From Apostichopus parvimensis (Eukaryota > Echinodermata > Holothuroidea > Aspidochirotida > Stichopodidae): DNA of 21,764 nucleotides. Under the pieces are notes generated by a model. It did no database searches, had not been told where the DNA came from, and was given only the letters and a program-made list of their open reading frames with translations. The stretch is from NCBI GenBank assembly GCA_000934455.1, contig KN882375.1, positions 318,415 through 340,178 of the forward strand, in the 5' to 3' direction. Each line of letters opens with the position of its first letter. Within the stretch, counting starts at the first letter, position 1. Position numbers and translations under genes: made by a program. Shown one piece after another: positions 9,697 to 19,160 of this stretch.

Positions 9697-10310
9697 GTCA
9701 ACAATTGGTAAAACGGCTCCCACTCGCACAGTGTTTGATGGAATTTCATGAAACTTGGACACAAGGACCATTGGGTATAGGGCCATCAGAGACGGTCCGA
9801 AATTTGGGGTCAAAGGTCACCTGTGGGCCGTAATGGGCCATTTTGTGGAAATACGCAAAATGCTTCTTCTCCTACAGATTCCATGGTACAATGTTGAGGG
9901 TTTGTCACGATAGTACTATGGAAGTGTTACCTTCAGGGTGTTCATGAATTTGAGATCAAAGATCAACTAGGGGTCTTTTGTGGCCCGGGCCGCGACCCTA
10001 TATTTTCAAATTGCTTCCGTTCGTACAGTGTATGGCCAGTTATAATGAAACTTGTTCACAGCGTACCTCGGGATGAGGGTTACGAGGGGTGTTCGGAAAA
10101 TTGAGGTCAAATGTCATTTAGGGGGTCATCGGGGGTCATTCTTAATATTTTCAAATATCTCAATCTCCTCAAGATTTTGATGGATCATATTCAAAGTTGA
10201 ACTGATGATTGTTGGATTGTGTATGAATAAGGTGATGCCTAATAATTTTTGGTCAAAAGTTAATTAATTACAATTAATCCCCATTGTTTAAAAAAAATCT
10301 GAGCCTTCAC

Positions 10311-10491
10311 CTTTTTCCAAAGCTCCTTTAATTTGTCTCCCAGTCTCTGCAGTGTTTGTTTACATTTGTGGTTAAGCTCTGCAGAGGCTCTTAGTGGAAT
10401 TAAAGCAGTATTGGGAGTTGTTATTAACTGTTGAACTGTAAGCATGAGAGCCCTATAGCCAATCAGCACTTGCCGATTCTTAGAAGTCTTT
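10311..10491 (-). pseudogene. exon-like segment carried by copy 1, damaged
   Basis: This is the counterpart of 18768-18953. The reading frame (QVLIGYRALMLTVQQL onward) is kept. The upstream junction has lost a few bases compared with copy 2 (TCTTTTTGAGG instead of TCTTTGAGTCTGAGG on the plus strand), and one base is missing near the 3' end (TTTTTCC instead of TTTTTGCC). That shifts the frame before the putative donor. The core frame is still open for 69 codons from an internal ATG. If the segment was a real exon, this copy is already decaying. Confidence 0.35.
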
Positions 10492-10678
10492 TTGAGGTAT
10501 GTAAGCAGCCAGCCAAAATTTTGGGAAGGAGTGCTTGTGAAGTTATGTCTGCTCAGGTAGAGGGGAGAAAGTTTAATAGGGTAGGTCAGTGGTATTGTTT
10601 GAGAGAGTGGGTAAAATAGGATTTAAAGGGGGAAAATAGGAATTATAGCCAGTGGTGTGGCCAGGATTCTGCTAACGG

Positions 10679-10692
10679 AGGGGGGGGGGGGG
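10679..10692 (+). repeat. poly-G tract
   Basis: About 14 consecutive G follow GCTAACGGA. The same tract in copy 2 (19146-19160) is slightly longer. The preceding CCAGTGGTGTGGCCAGGATT (about 10650-10669) resembles a hAT terminus, so the tract may derive from an older element absorbed by the family. Confidence 0.6.
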
Positions 10693-11710
10693 TTATCCCT
10701 CATGGGCCCAAAATTGGTGGAATCTGAAAAATGGCCTGAAATTTGGTGGGCCATAAAGTTTTTTGGGCCCTACATTTTTAAGCTCGAAAAGGTATGAGCT
10801 TCTGCACCATTGGTGCTCTACTGTAGTTGCATTCTGTTGTCATTTCGGGCATTGCAAATTAAAGAATTAGGATAACTGATGGTACCACTTGTGCAGTCGC
10901 ATCACCTGGAGCAAATATATTTAGCAATTTGGATCTTATGGAGTCATCATTTGTTTCTCCTTTTATTTTGATTAGAGTTATTCCTCTATTCTCAGGGATA
11001 ACCTAATGAAGTTCTTCATCATCATCGACCACACACCCATCTGGTTTAATGTTCACACATGTGAACATACAATAAAATCAATTTAGGCAAGCCTATCTTA
11101 CAAACTGCTGTTTAGTGACATTGGACATTGATTTATTATGGTCTTACTACTGCTTCATCTGTTTTAGTCACTTTGATTCATGTTTTTCAAGCTCCAGAAC
11201 CTCCTCAAAATACCATTATTTGTTTGACTGAACAACTTCCTCAAGTTTATTTTTTTTGTTTATGGATTCTGTATATGTTTTTTCATCACAGAACCACATG
11301 CATGCATGTCTTTGCATATTAACAATTTCTCACATTTAGTGTCATGAAAGAGTCATGACATCGAAAACTTACTTTGTACAGATAGCTCATTATGTTTTTA
11401 TCTCAATACATTACATCTATAGAGATATTGTAACAGTAAGTGGGACTCTCTCTTCTCTTAAAAAAGTTTCAGCGTCTTCATACAAAGTTCTTTTTCTCTG
11501 GAATTTCCAGAGCAAGCATATATCATATAGGCCAACAAAAGTTACTATTTTTTATTCCAGAATTTTATCTCATTCAATGACTTTTTCACCGATTTATGTC
11601 CAAATCGGGCTGAAACACAGTTGTTGCAGGGCTTTTTTGCACATGCTCCGAAACTTGTTTGTAGGGAACGTTATTTTGCAATCATTAAACACTTGGCAAA
11701 AGCGGTGAAA

Positions 11711-11722
11711 TGCATTGTGGGA
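11711..11722 (-). promoter_or_regulatory. ZNF143/Staf-like motif
   Basis: TGCATTGTGGGA on the plus strand is TCCCACAATGCA on the minus strand. This fits the core of the conserved ZNF143 (Staf) binding site, known in animals mainly at promoters. It lies in a single-copy stretch with no gene start assigned, so function is inference. Confidence 0.3.
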
Positions 11723-12003
11723 GCTTAGCCCATCACTATAATTTAGTACACTGCAGCTTGGATATCGTCTGAAAATCCGTTTTAATACATATTCATAAAG
11801 CAGCAATCGAATTGCTTCATGCAAAACTTTGAAGAAAAGTAGTTGAATATTCATTAAATATCTGTTTGCGACGATGTCGGACTCACAATGTGGATGAAAT
11901 TCGGAAATTTCTTTGCCCCGGCTTGAAAAATAAAAACGAAACGTAAGTAAAAACCTTTCATCTTTCGAATTGCACATTTCCCGTTTTCAAGAAGGTACCA
12001 CCT

Positions 12004-12021
12004 CCATCGTCCGGTCGATGG
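12004..12021. promoter_or_regulatory. 18-bp near-perfect palindrome
   Basis: CCATCGTCCGGTCGATGG is palindromic at 16 of 18 positions and could be a dimer-binding site or a short hairpin. GC-rich sequence is unusual in this local AT-rich context. No family assigned. Confidence 0.25.
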
Positions 12022-13002
12022 TATAAACAAGTTAAACAATGATTTGAGGCTAAATTCGGAGTTGTTCCAGCATTCTGGGTTGAATTAAAGTGACATTTTT
12101 AAGGTTGCTCTTGTTCACCGGCATCAACGTATCCTATCGTGGTTAATTGCATATGTACATAACCATAGTGTGTAGCCTAGGGTTATAGTTTTAAGTATTC
12201 TATAGTGCAGTGTATTCATATTACGGGACCGTGTGTTTATGAATTACGATGTTAGGCTTTGTTAGCTTTCAAGACATTGTTTACGAATACAATGTCGTTG
12301 CCTTGAATTTTGGAGGACTTAAGCAGTTCAAAGTAGGGTAGTGCTAGTACAACTACACAATACTAAGCCTATGATGGTATTATTAGTTTACTACTGAATT
12401 CTGCCACTGGGGGTTGTCAGCACTGGCAATACCTTCATGCCCAGTACATATAATAGTACTTGAAAATTAAATAAGCTTATATTAAAAAAAGTACTGCCTT
12501 GGTCGGCTTTGGTTAGTACTAAGTAGTTTTACCCTTGTGTGATTTTATCCGGTGTACCTAGATACATAGGCCCTCCTGCTAATTCTGGATAAAGTCACTG
12601 TAGGCTACATTACAGGTTGGTCGAGTCAGTGACAAGTGAACATTGGTTCTCTACTTTGTCCAAAGGATAAGGCAAAGGATAAGTGTGCACTGAATTTTCG
12701 TACAGTGTTTGCAATGCATTTTGGTAGTATTCTTCTGTGTGTGAATTCATATTGCAGTTCATTTTTTTTTGGTTGTGCATGTGCCTATTTCACTTTTGTT
12801 TCGAAGTTCTTCACCCTGTAATGCTGTATGTTTCTGTCATTTTCAGAGAGAAAATGCATTTACAAGTTCCACTACAATGTGTTATGTAATATGGGATTGT
12901 TGCATTTAAAAGCAATGTGAAGTCATTCGTCATGTGACTTTGTATTGTCTCCTATTATCCAACGTTCTGTTAACATTTATTTTTGTTTTCTTTCATTTTC
13001 AG

Positions 13003-13145
13003 GACTCTTTCTGCATCTGCGGGTTGGATTCTCCTATGTGGGCACTTGGGATATAGTAATTTTTTGGACTTCTTAATTTAATTCAGTACTTTTCACGCCA
13101 TTCCATTCATTGCCTTGATTAAATAAACTTTGATAAACCTTGAAA
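13003..13145 (+). other. candidate terminal exon with poly(A) signal
   Basis: A long pyrimidine tract and CATTTTCAG end at 13002. The exon would run through AATAAA at 13122-13127, with cleavage expected near 13140-13150, where TTGAAAAAAC occurs. One frame from base 3 stays open for about 23 codons and another from base 2 for about 25 codons before stopping, so a short coding tail or a non-coding RNA are both possible. No upstream exon could be tied to it firmly. It would lie within the proposed intron between 6591 and 16337. Confidence 0.3.
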
Positions 13146-13509
13146 AAACACATTCCTGTTATATTCTTTTGTTCTAAATCGCACATTCATATTCACCAGT
13201 GTAAGAAAAATTAACAAGAAGTTCCTACATAAGATGTACATTTCACGTATCCAAAAATACTTTTCAATTCATCACGAAGATAAGCTGATTGATGTCTAGG
13301 AACCTGATACATCATAAACTACAGTATATGACCAAAAAGTCCAACAGAGAGACTGACCCAAGATGAAGGATACCACATAAAAAACAAGTTCTTAAATATT
13401 CTATGACATTACTAAACCTCTCTATTTGTTGTACCATGATTGATATTGATAATTGTAGAGACAGAGCAAAGATATGAAATTAGGAATCGAAATTAGAACT
13501 TCCAGTATT
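13146..13509. other. unique AT-rich spacer
   Basis: I see no gene, no inverted-repeat pair and no tandem structure in this stretch. Confidence 0.35.
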
Positions 13510-13542
13510 GAGATACTGCGTCATTGATGCTCTTGTTTTATG
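13510..13542 (+). mobile_element. decayed 3' end of the AGCTCATACC family
   Basis: GAGATACTGCGTCATTG followed by ATGCTCTTGTTTTATG aligns with GAGATCTGCACCATTGG and TGCTCTAGTTTATG of the old copy at 8819. The match is short and imperfect. It is supported by nearby GGTCA-rich repeats of similar style. Confidence 0.35.
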
Positions 13543-13794
13543 AAGCCATTGTATTTGAGTATGTGAAAATGTTGGTTGTGCCTGTAGACTGATTCCTTGC
13601 CGATGGCTCAATGTAATATATGTGTGCTATACATACATTGCTAACTCAATTGTTGGTCAAACTATAACATAGATCAAGTAATGAAAATTAGGCTTACATA
13701 GCATTGCCAACATACATGAATCTCACACTTGGGATATAGCTTCACTAGATGTGACGTCTAAATGAAAGTTGTCAATAATTGTAAAGGCAATATG

Positions 13795-14550
13795 TCATTT
13801 GAGGTCAACTGAGGCTAACCCATCTAATGTAGTTCTAGAAATGATCATACTTGATTTGTGGTTCCCCCAAATAAGATGAACCCTTGTAATTGTGATAGAA
13901 GTAGAATGACCTTTCAGGTCAGCTGAGGTCAACTGCTGAAAACTCAAGATAGGTCATTGGAGGTCAACAGAGGTTAATCACTGAAAACCCTGCAACCAAC
14001 AATATTTGATAGGGTAAACTTCAATTGATGACATACCAAGTGTTCATCAAATTTAGTACCTGGCCCCTATTGTTTTAGTGGAGATCAAAGGTCATAAGGT
14101 CAACAGAGGTGAAACACTGAAACCTTGTAACCATCATAATGTGATAGGGAAAACTCCAATTGAGCTCATACTAGGTATGTGTCTTTGTCATAGTTGGTAC
14201 ATAATCCCTGTTGTTTTTGGTTGAGGTCAAAGGTCATGTCCATTGCAGTCAAACACTGAAAACCTTGTAAACACCAAAACTTGATAGAGCAAATTTCAAT
14301 TGAGCTAAACTTGGTATGGGTGTTTGTCATAGATAGTACAATGTCCCTATTGTTTTTGATGGAGTTCAAAGGTTATCTCTGAAGTCAACAGAGGTAAAAA
14401 ACCATGTAACCAACATAACTTGATAGGCAAACTTCAATTGAGTCATACTTGGTAAGCTGGTATGTGTTGTGGGTGTTTGTCATAGATACTACGTGGTCCC
14501 TAATGATTTTGGTAGAGGTCAAAGGTCATCTGAGATCAACAGAGGTCATA
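13795..14550 (+). repeat. GGTCA-rich tandem array, unit about 138 bp
   Basis: AAACTYCAATTGA-type words at 14016, 14151, 14291 and 14429 mark units spaced 135, 140 and 138 bp. Each unit has, in order, that word, a TCATACTTGGTATG-like block, GTTTGTCATAGATAGTAC, CCCTATTGTTTTTG, GAGGTCAAAGGTCA, GTCAACAGAGGT and CACTGAAAACC. Earlier units (from about 13795) are more diverged. Two units keep a perfect AGGTCAAAGGTCA (14224-14236 and 14516-14528). No long open frame runs through the array. Confidence 0.75.
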
Positions 14551-15610
14551 CCCTGTTTTGATGGAAAGAAAAACCAAGAGGTTTGTTATTGCCTAAATGG
14601 TGTGCAGTTTCAGTCTGGTATGGTCATTAATGTGTTGCTTGTCTGTTAGTTCATTGTGTAAATTAATAGTTTAATTCATATTATGTAGTTAATAAGTTCA
14701 CAGGGTTATACCTTGACATTTCATGGGCAACTTTCTATGGTTCGTTGACAGACTTTAAGGTCAGTTCAAAGCAGATCCAAACGTGAACAATACAAAATAA
14801 TACCCACACATGGTAGAACCAAGACAAGGTTGGAAACTTGATCACTACATTTATCCACTGTTTGCAGTGGCATGTACATGAGGACCCCCCCCCCCGCTCA
14901 CTCCTATTGCTCATTCAGTGCCATGTACTGTAGCCTATCTACACCATCAGCATTCAATACAATAATTGTGGAAAAGTATCACCATGCACAGTTGCGTACT
15001 TGTTATTCTATTACTTTCTTAACATAGTTAGAATTAAATGTGTGATCTGGGGTCAAGAAAAGTCAGAACATACCCATAGCTTTTGTTTTTTTCAATCTCT
15101 CAGTACCAAAGTTTCCATAATGCTTGTTTTAAAAATTAATTTGTTTTGCAAAAACTTTAATAAAGTTCATTTTGCTCTTTAAAATTCCTTTCGACCAATT
15201 TTATGTGATCATTACCAAGTGCTACAATATAGAAAAATTGTATGTAATACATGTGCGATTGAGTATGTATAGATACATGGGCCAATTGATAGAATATGTC
15301 AACCAAGTTTCAAGTCTTTCCAAATGTGTCTTGAATTTGGTCATGTTCCACTATCCTTAACTGGTAGATAATCTTATTATCTGCATGTTATGTTTTGATC
15401 TAGAGAATATATTCTGTAAAAGCATCAAATTTGTTTTTGTTTTTGGTTACTTTATTTGAACTATTTTGTGTCAATTTGAGACATGTACAGTAATACTACA
15501 AGCGTAGTAAATTGAATAGCTTGTGCACCTACACTTTTCAAGATGTACATTAATTGCTTTGGCTAGTGAAAACAGGGACAAAATGCGAACAAGTGAAAGT
15601 ACATGCTAAT
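14551..15610. other. unique AT-rich stretch
   Basis: No gene is supported. An 11-C run lies at 14885-14895. Short frames at 15000-15360 overlap and show no recognisable features. Confidence 0.35.
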
Positions 15611-15690
15611 GAGTAAATTTACTTGTCAGTGAGTAAGTTCACTACCGTCTAACATGTAAATTTACTAGCCAATACGTTATTTTACTACCT
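15611..15690. repeat. short palindromic tandem repeat, unit 20-25 bp
   Basis: GAGTAAATTTACTTG, GAGTAAGTTCACTACC, TGTAAATTTACTAGCC and GTTATTTTACTACC follow one another at 20-25-bp steps. AGTAAATTTACT is a perfect 12-bp palindrome. A looser similar word occurs at about 15740-15760. It may be a MITE core or a clustered binding-site array. Confidence 0.45.
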
Positions 15691-15699
15691 AAGAAGCCT

Positions 15700-16336
15700 G
15701 TATCTTTTCTAGCTATGATGAGTTAAGTCAAGGTACTAACTTTACTTGTTTTAGTGAGTATTCCAGTTTTCTGTGTACCTACATCAAAAGCTTTTTTGTA
15801 ACAACAATTCTCAACAACACTGACCATAATTTAGGCTGATGTGTAAAGAATATATGCTTTTAAAATTATGATCTTGGAGATGGAATCGTGACAAGGGAAA
15901 CTGTGTTTTCTTAGCTTTGGCACAATTGGATCAATCAGCTAGTAAAGTCCATTCATTTTACAATAAACTTATCATATCATGAAACATATGACGTTATTGT
16001 TCGTGTAGAAACTGTGCTATGAACCTTTTGTTTTGTCCACTGAACCCAAGTAACGATTAAGGTGTGTTCACGCTGCACCACAATACAATTATTGCCCTTA
16101 AGTTGAGGGAATTATATTTTTCCCATAGTGGCTCTGACTCACACAAAAATAACATAATATCGAAATCGTGATTTTCATCATCATTGAATGATTATCATCA
16201 TTAAATCTTCATAGCCACCGCTATCACCATTACCCAACACCACCATTCAAATCAACACCAACATTATTAATTCATTAATATGCTAATGTGTCACAAATAT
16301 AATTGTTTGATAGTTTATTGCCTTTTCATTTTTCAG
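15700..16336. other. unique stretch leading to the coding exon
   Basis: CAT/ATC simple sequence occurs at about 16177-16202. The stretch ends in the acceptor TTGCCTTTTCATTTTTCAG for the exon at 16337. No other feature is supported. Confidence 0.4.
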
Positions 16337-16416
16337 ACAAGATAAGAAGACAAAACCAAACAGAATGGCTAATGCATCTCCCGCTACTGAAAATTTATCG
16401 GATAACACCAAAATGA
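16337..16416 (+). CDS. exon with probable start codon, unknown protein
   Basis: CATTTTTCAG ends at 16336 and a near-consensus donor GTAAGTTC starts at 16417, giving an 80-bp exon. ATG at 16365 has A at -3 and G at +4, a strong initiation context. It encodes MANASPATENLSDNTKM, then one base of a split codon (phase 1). The peptide is polar and rich in Asn, Ser and Thr, with no signal peptide. The frame is also open upstream of this ATG to the exon start and, if spliced, through 6533-6591, so translation may start earlier. Downstream exons with matching phase were not found before 21764. No family is recognised. Confidence 0.5.
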
Positions 16417-16576
16417 GTAAGTTCTTTCTACTTCCTGATGAATAAATTGTCTTTAGATTAGCTTCATCCACGAATCCGAATTGCTTCATCCACTATTCCG
16501 TGGTTAACAGACACAGTTTCATCATTTTTGTTTCAACGCTGCCTATAAGGAGGATAAAATACTGCAGTTGGTCTCA

Positions 16577-16590
16577 ATTGCCATAGCAAC
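16577..16590 (+). promoter_or_regulatory. RFX X-box-like site 1
   Basis: ATTGCCATAGCAAC fits the palindromic X-box recognised by RFX factors (GTTGCCATGGCAAC type). It lies 160 bp after the coding exon at 16337. Regulatory use is inference. Confidence 0.35.
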
Positions 16591-17162
16591 GCATGCAATG
16601 GTAAAAGTTAAAATATTTCAGCAGCGATTCTCGGGGTCACCCATGGTGAGGTGACCAAGTGTGACCAGAACTCTATATCTTGCCAAGGGGTAAAACCCCC
16701 CCTGTCTGTGTGTGTGGATGTTTATGCGTTTAACATTTGCACTTATTTTTATCCAAAACTACTTCAACACGGCTAAGTTGAAATTTATAGGAAGGTGTAC
16801 AACGATGAGAACCTGTGTCTTGAAGACATAAAACGAAAGTTTTAATATTAAGTTATAACTACAAGCGGTTATATTGAATTGATATGCAGTATTATTCATA
16901 ACCGTGGCAAAGATGAGGATTTGAAGTACAAATAAAAAAAATTGAGTAATGCCGTGACAAATTCACGATGGGGTCTTGTGTCTCACAGACTCTCAAAGCG
17001 AAAAGATAAGGTCATTTTGCTGTCTCACCTAAGGGAAATATTTAAAGTAAGCAAACAGGGACTTTCCCTGCCACAGCTTTATTGAATTTGATTGGAACCC
17101 ATTGAATTTGATTGGAATTTTCACAGATGTATTTGGCATGTCAGGTAGTATCAAATTATGTG

Positions 17163-17176
17163 ATTGCCATGGTAAC
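17163..17176 (+). promoter_or_regulatory. RFX X-box-like site 2
   Basis: ATTGCCATGGTAAC is a second X-box-like palindrome in the same orientation, 586 bp after the first. The immediate flanks of the two sites differ. Confidence 0.35.
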
Positions 17177-17447
17177 TGAGTTGAAACACTAACTAATTCC
17201 AGTTCTGTTTATCTACATAAGACATATAAGCTTACTCTCAAACGTCCCGATAACTTTCACATTTTGATGCTAAATACTTCAGAAAACTCTGGGATTGTTG
17301 ATTTCCTTTTCAAATTGAAGTTATACTTACAAGTTGAAACATTATCTTTGTAAGAGAAAGCCTAATCCTCCGATTTCTCTTCAAGATTTAAAAACTATTT
17401 TTGGTTCCTTTTTGCAAGCAAGGAACCTATGCATTCAACTTGGCGTG

Positions 17448-17496
17448 CGTGGGTGCGTGTATGTGTGTGTGTGTGGGTGTGTGTGTGTGTATGTGA
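17448..17496 (+). repeat. GT-rich microsatellite
   Basis: An imperfect (GT)n tract of about 48 bp with GGGT and TATG interruptions lies just inside the left edge of the composite repeat. Short frames across it (poly His-Thr or Val-Cys) are artefacts. Confidence 0.8.
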
Positions 17497-18767
17497 CGCT
17501 TGGCTTGTGTACACGAAATCTCAATAGGGAAATGATGTATCATGACCAACTTGGTGGGTGGATAGCCCATCGTTAGAGGAAGATCCCTATTTTTTTTTGG
17601 TGCCTGTAAAGGTCTCCAAAGGTCAGTTAGGGTAAAAAAATGCAAAATATTAAACATGCAACAACTCCCAGTGCGAAAATCTGATGCAGTTAATATTTTG
17701 AGACAAGCTGTGAATGGGGTAAGGGATCATTTCCAAACTATATGTGATTCATGGTCAACAAAGGTCAATTAGGGGTCAAAAACTAGTATTTTTGCAATTA
17801 ATTTAAAACAAAGTGTCCGCCAAGGTTGGGAGTTACGCTATTGTAATCCAGTAGTCGACCCGCATTTAGGTGACCTTTGACCTCAGGTTGACCTCCAGTG
17901 GCCTAGATATTAGTTTCTTTGGTTCTTTGAATTTTCGTGGCTATAATCGGATCTCAAGGGTACCTTCCGATAAAAATTGTCCATGGGTTGACACCTGTGC
18001 GACCTTCCTGTGCGAAGTTATCAGAGGTCAAAGTTTTGTTTTTTAGCTCATACCAGCATGCTGGTGTGAGCTATTGTTACAGTGCGGCGTCTATCACTCT
18101 ATCACTCTATCACTCTATCATTCTATCACTCTATCACTCTATCACTCTATCCGTCAACAATTGGTAAAACCGCTCCCACTCGCACAGTGTTTAATGGAAT
18201 TTCATGAAACTTGGACACAAGGACCATTGGGTATAGGGCCATCAGAGATGGTCCGAAATTTGGGGTCAAAGGTCACTTGTGGGCCGTAATGGGCCATTTT
18301 GTGGAAATACGCAAAATGCTTCTTCTCCTACAGATTCCATGGTACAATGTTGAGGGTTTGTCACGATAGTACTATGGTAGTTTTACCTTCAGGGTGTTCA
18401 TGAATTTGAGATCAAAGATCAACTAGGGGTCTTTTGTGGCCCGGGCCGCGGCCCTATATTTTCAAATTGCTTCTGTTCGTACAGTGTATGGCCAGTTATA
18501 ATGAAACTTGGTCACAACGTTCCTCGGGATGAGGGTTACGAGGGGTGTTCGGAAAATTGAGGTCAAATGTCATTTAGGGGGTCATCGGGGGTCATTCTTT
18601 GTAATATTTTCAAACATCTCAATCTCCTCAAGATTTTGATGGATCATATTCAAAGTTGAACTGATGATTGTTGGATTGTGTATGAATAGGTGATGCCTAA
18701 TAATTTTTGGTCAAAAGTTAATTAATTACAATTAATCCCCATTGTTTAAAAAAATCTGAGCCTTCAC

Positions 18768-18953
18768 CTTTTTGCCAAAGCTCCTTTAATTTGTCTCCCA
18801 GTCTCTGCAGTGTTTGTTTACATTTGTGGTTAAGCTCTGCAGAGGCTCTTAGTGGAATTAAAGCAGTATTGGGAGTTGTTATTAACTGTTGAACTGTAAG
18901 CATGAGAGCCCTATAGCCAATCAGCACTTGCCGATTCTTAGAAGTCTTTGAGT
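18768..18953 (-). pseudogene. exon-like coding segment captured by the transposon, unknown protein
   Basis: On the minus strand, ACATACCTCAG precedes base 18953 (3' splice-like) and AAAAAG followed by GTGAAG is a 5' splice-like end at 18768. The 186 bp between is open and phase-symmetric (phase 1 at both sides), which suits a cassette exon. The peptide includes SKTSKNRQVLIGYRALMLTV, PNTALIPLRASAELNHKCKQ and TLQRLGDKLKELWQK. It is basic and probably helical. The frame extends upstream to a Met at 18978. The older family copy lacks the segment. Source gene not recognised. A chance open frame within a repeat remains possible. Confidence 0.35.
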
Positions 18954-19145
18954 CTGAGGTATGTAAGCAGCCAGCCAAAATTTTGGGAAGGAGTGCTTGT
19001 GAAGTTATGTCTGCTCAGGTAGAGGGGAGAAAGTTTAATAGGGTACAGTAGGTCAGTGGTATTGTTTGAGAGAGTGGGTAAAATAGGATTTAAAGGGGGA
19101 AAATAGGAATTATAGCCAGTGGTGTGGCCAGGATTCTGCTAACGG

Positions 19146-19160
19146 AGGGGGGGGGGGGGG
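19146..19160 (+). repeat. poly-G tract
   Basis: About 15 G follow GCTAACGGA, homologous to 10679-10692. The 50 bp after it (19166-19215) is absent in copy 1, so the tract marks an indel hotspot. Confidence 0.6.

Larger units (their letters stand above)
9573..10820 (+). mobile_element. young AGCTCATACC-family copy 1 (Helentron-like, non-autonomous)
   Basis: The 5' end is a 28-bp imperfect palindrome (9573-9600; AGCTCATACCAGCATG then its complement). Then come an 8-bp minisatellite, a GGTCA-rich core, a minus-strand exon-like segment, a G-tract and the inverted terminal word GGTATGAGCT (10791-10800). A hairpin GCACCA-T-TGGTGC then follows, and CTCTA. Short subterminal inverted repeats, an internal microsatellite, a hairpin just before the 3' end and no clear target duplication match the known layout of non-autonomous Helentrons (HINE/DINE-like). 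It is close to copy 2 by eye over its length but lacks 50 bp found there at 19166-19215. Confidence 0.6.
9549..11093. mobile_element. MITE with 26-bp inverted ends and TA flanks, split by a Helentron-like insertion
   Basis: TAGGCTTGCCTAAATTGA and the following TTTTTATT at 9547-9572 are inverted at 11071-11095, with only one T of length difference. Both outer edges carry TA (9547-9548 and 11094-11095), which fits the TA target duplication of Tc1/mariner-type elements. Removing the insertion at 9573-10820 leaves about 0.3 kb, a typical MITE size, with no coding frame. The insertion lies immediately inside the left inverted repeat. Confidence 0.7.
11096..13002. other. mainly single-copy stretch, no supported gene
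   Basis: Frames of 117 codons (11355-11708, plus) and 127 codons (11594-11977, minus) begin with ATG but overlap each other and show no recognisable domain; both could be chance in AT-rich DNA. A donor-like AAAC then GTAAGTA lies at about 11938-11948. An acceptor-like TGTTTCTGTCATTTTCAG ends near 12846. GTTCACA and TGTGAAC form an inverted repeat at 11051-11066, just outside the range, inside the MITE. Confidence 0.4.
16417..17394. other. intron-like stretch with repeat remnants
   Basis: The sequence around 16620-16700 (GGGGTCACCCATGGTGAGGTGACC, a partly palindromic block written here in parts: GGGGTCACC and GGTGACC) looks like an old transposon. ATTGAATTTGATTGGAA is duplicated at 17081-17097 and 17101-17117, with a 20-bp period. 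No gene is supported. Confidence 0.35.

Noticed and set aside
9534..9833. Open frames with repeated YHSITLSL-type peptides here and at 17937-18289
   Set aside because: These are translations of the CTATCACT minisatellite and transposon flanks, not genes.
11594..11977. 127-codon minus-strand frame beginning with ATG
   Set aside because: It overlaps a 117-codon frame on the other strand, has no recognisable domain, and the length is plausible by chance in AT-rich DNA of this size.
13795..14550. CRISPR array
   Set aside because: Units are about 138 bp, diverged throughout, with no conserved short repeat and unique spacer pattern, in eukaryotic DNA.
17128..17145. 18-bp micro-exon between TTTTCACAG and GTAGTATC
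   Set aside because: Too short to support without transcript data, and within a repeat-like duplicated stretch.
17427..17657. His-Thr and Cys-Val rich frames around 17450
   Set aside because: Artefacts of the GT microsatellite.
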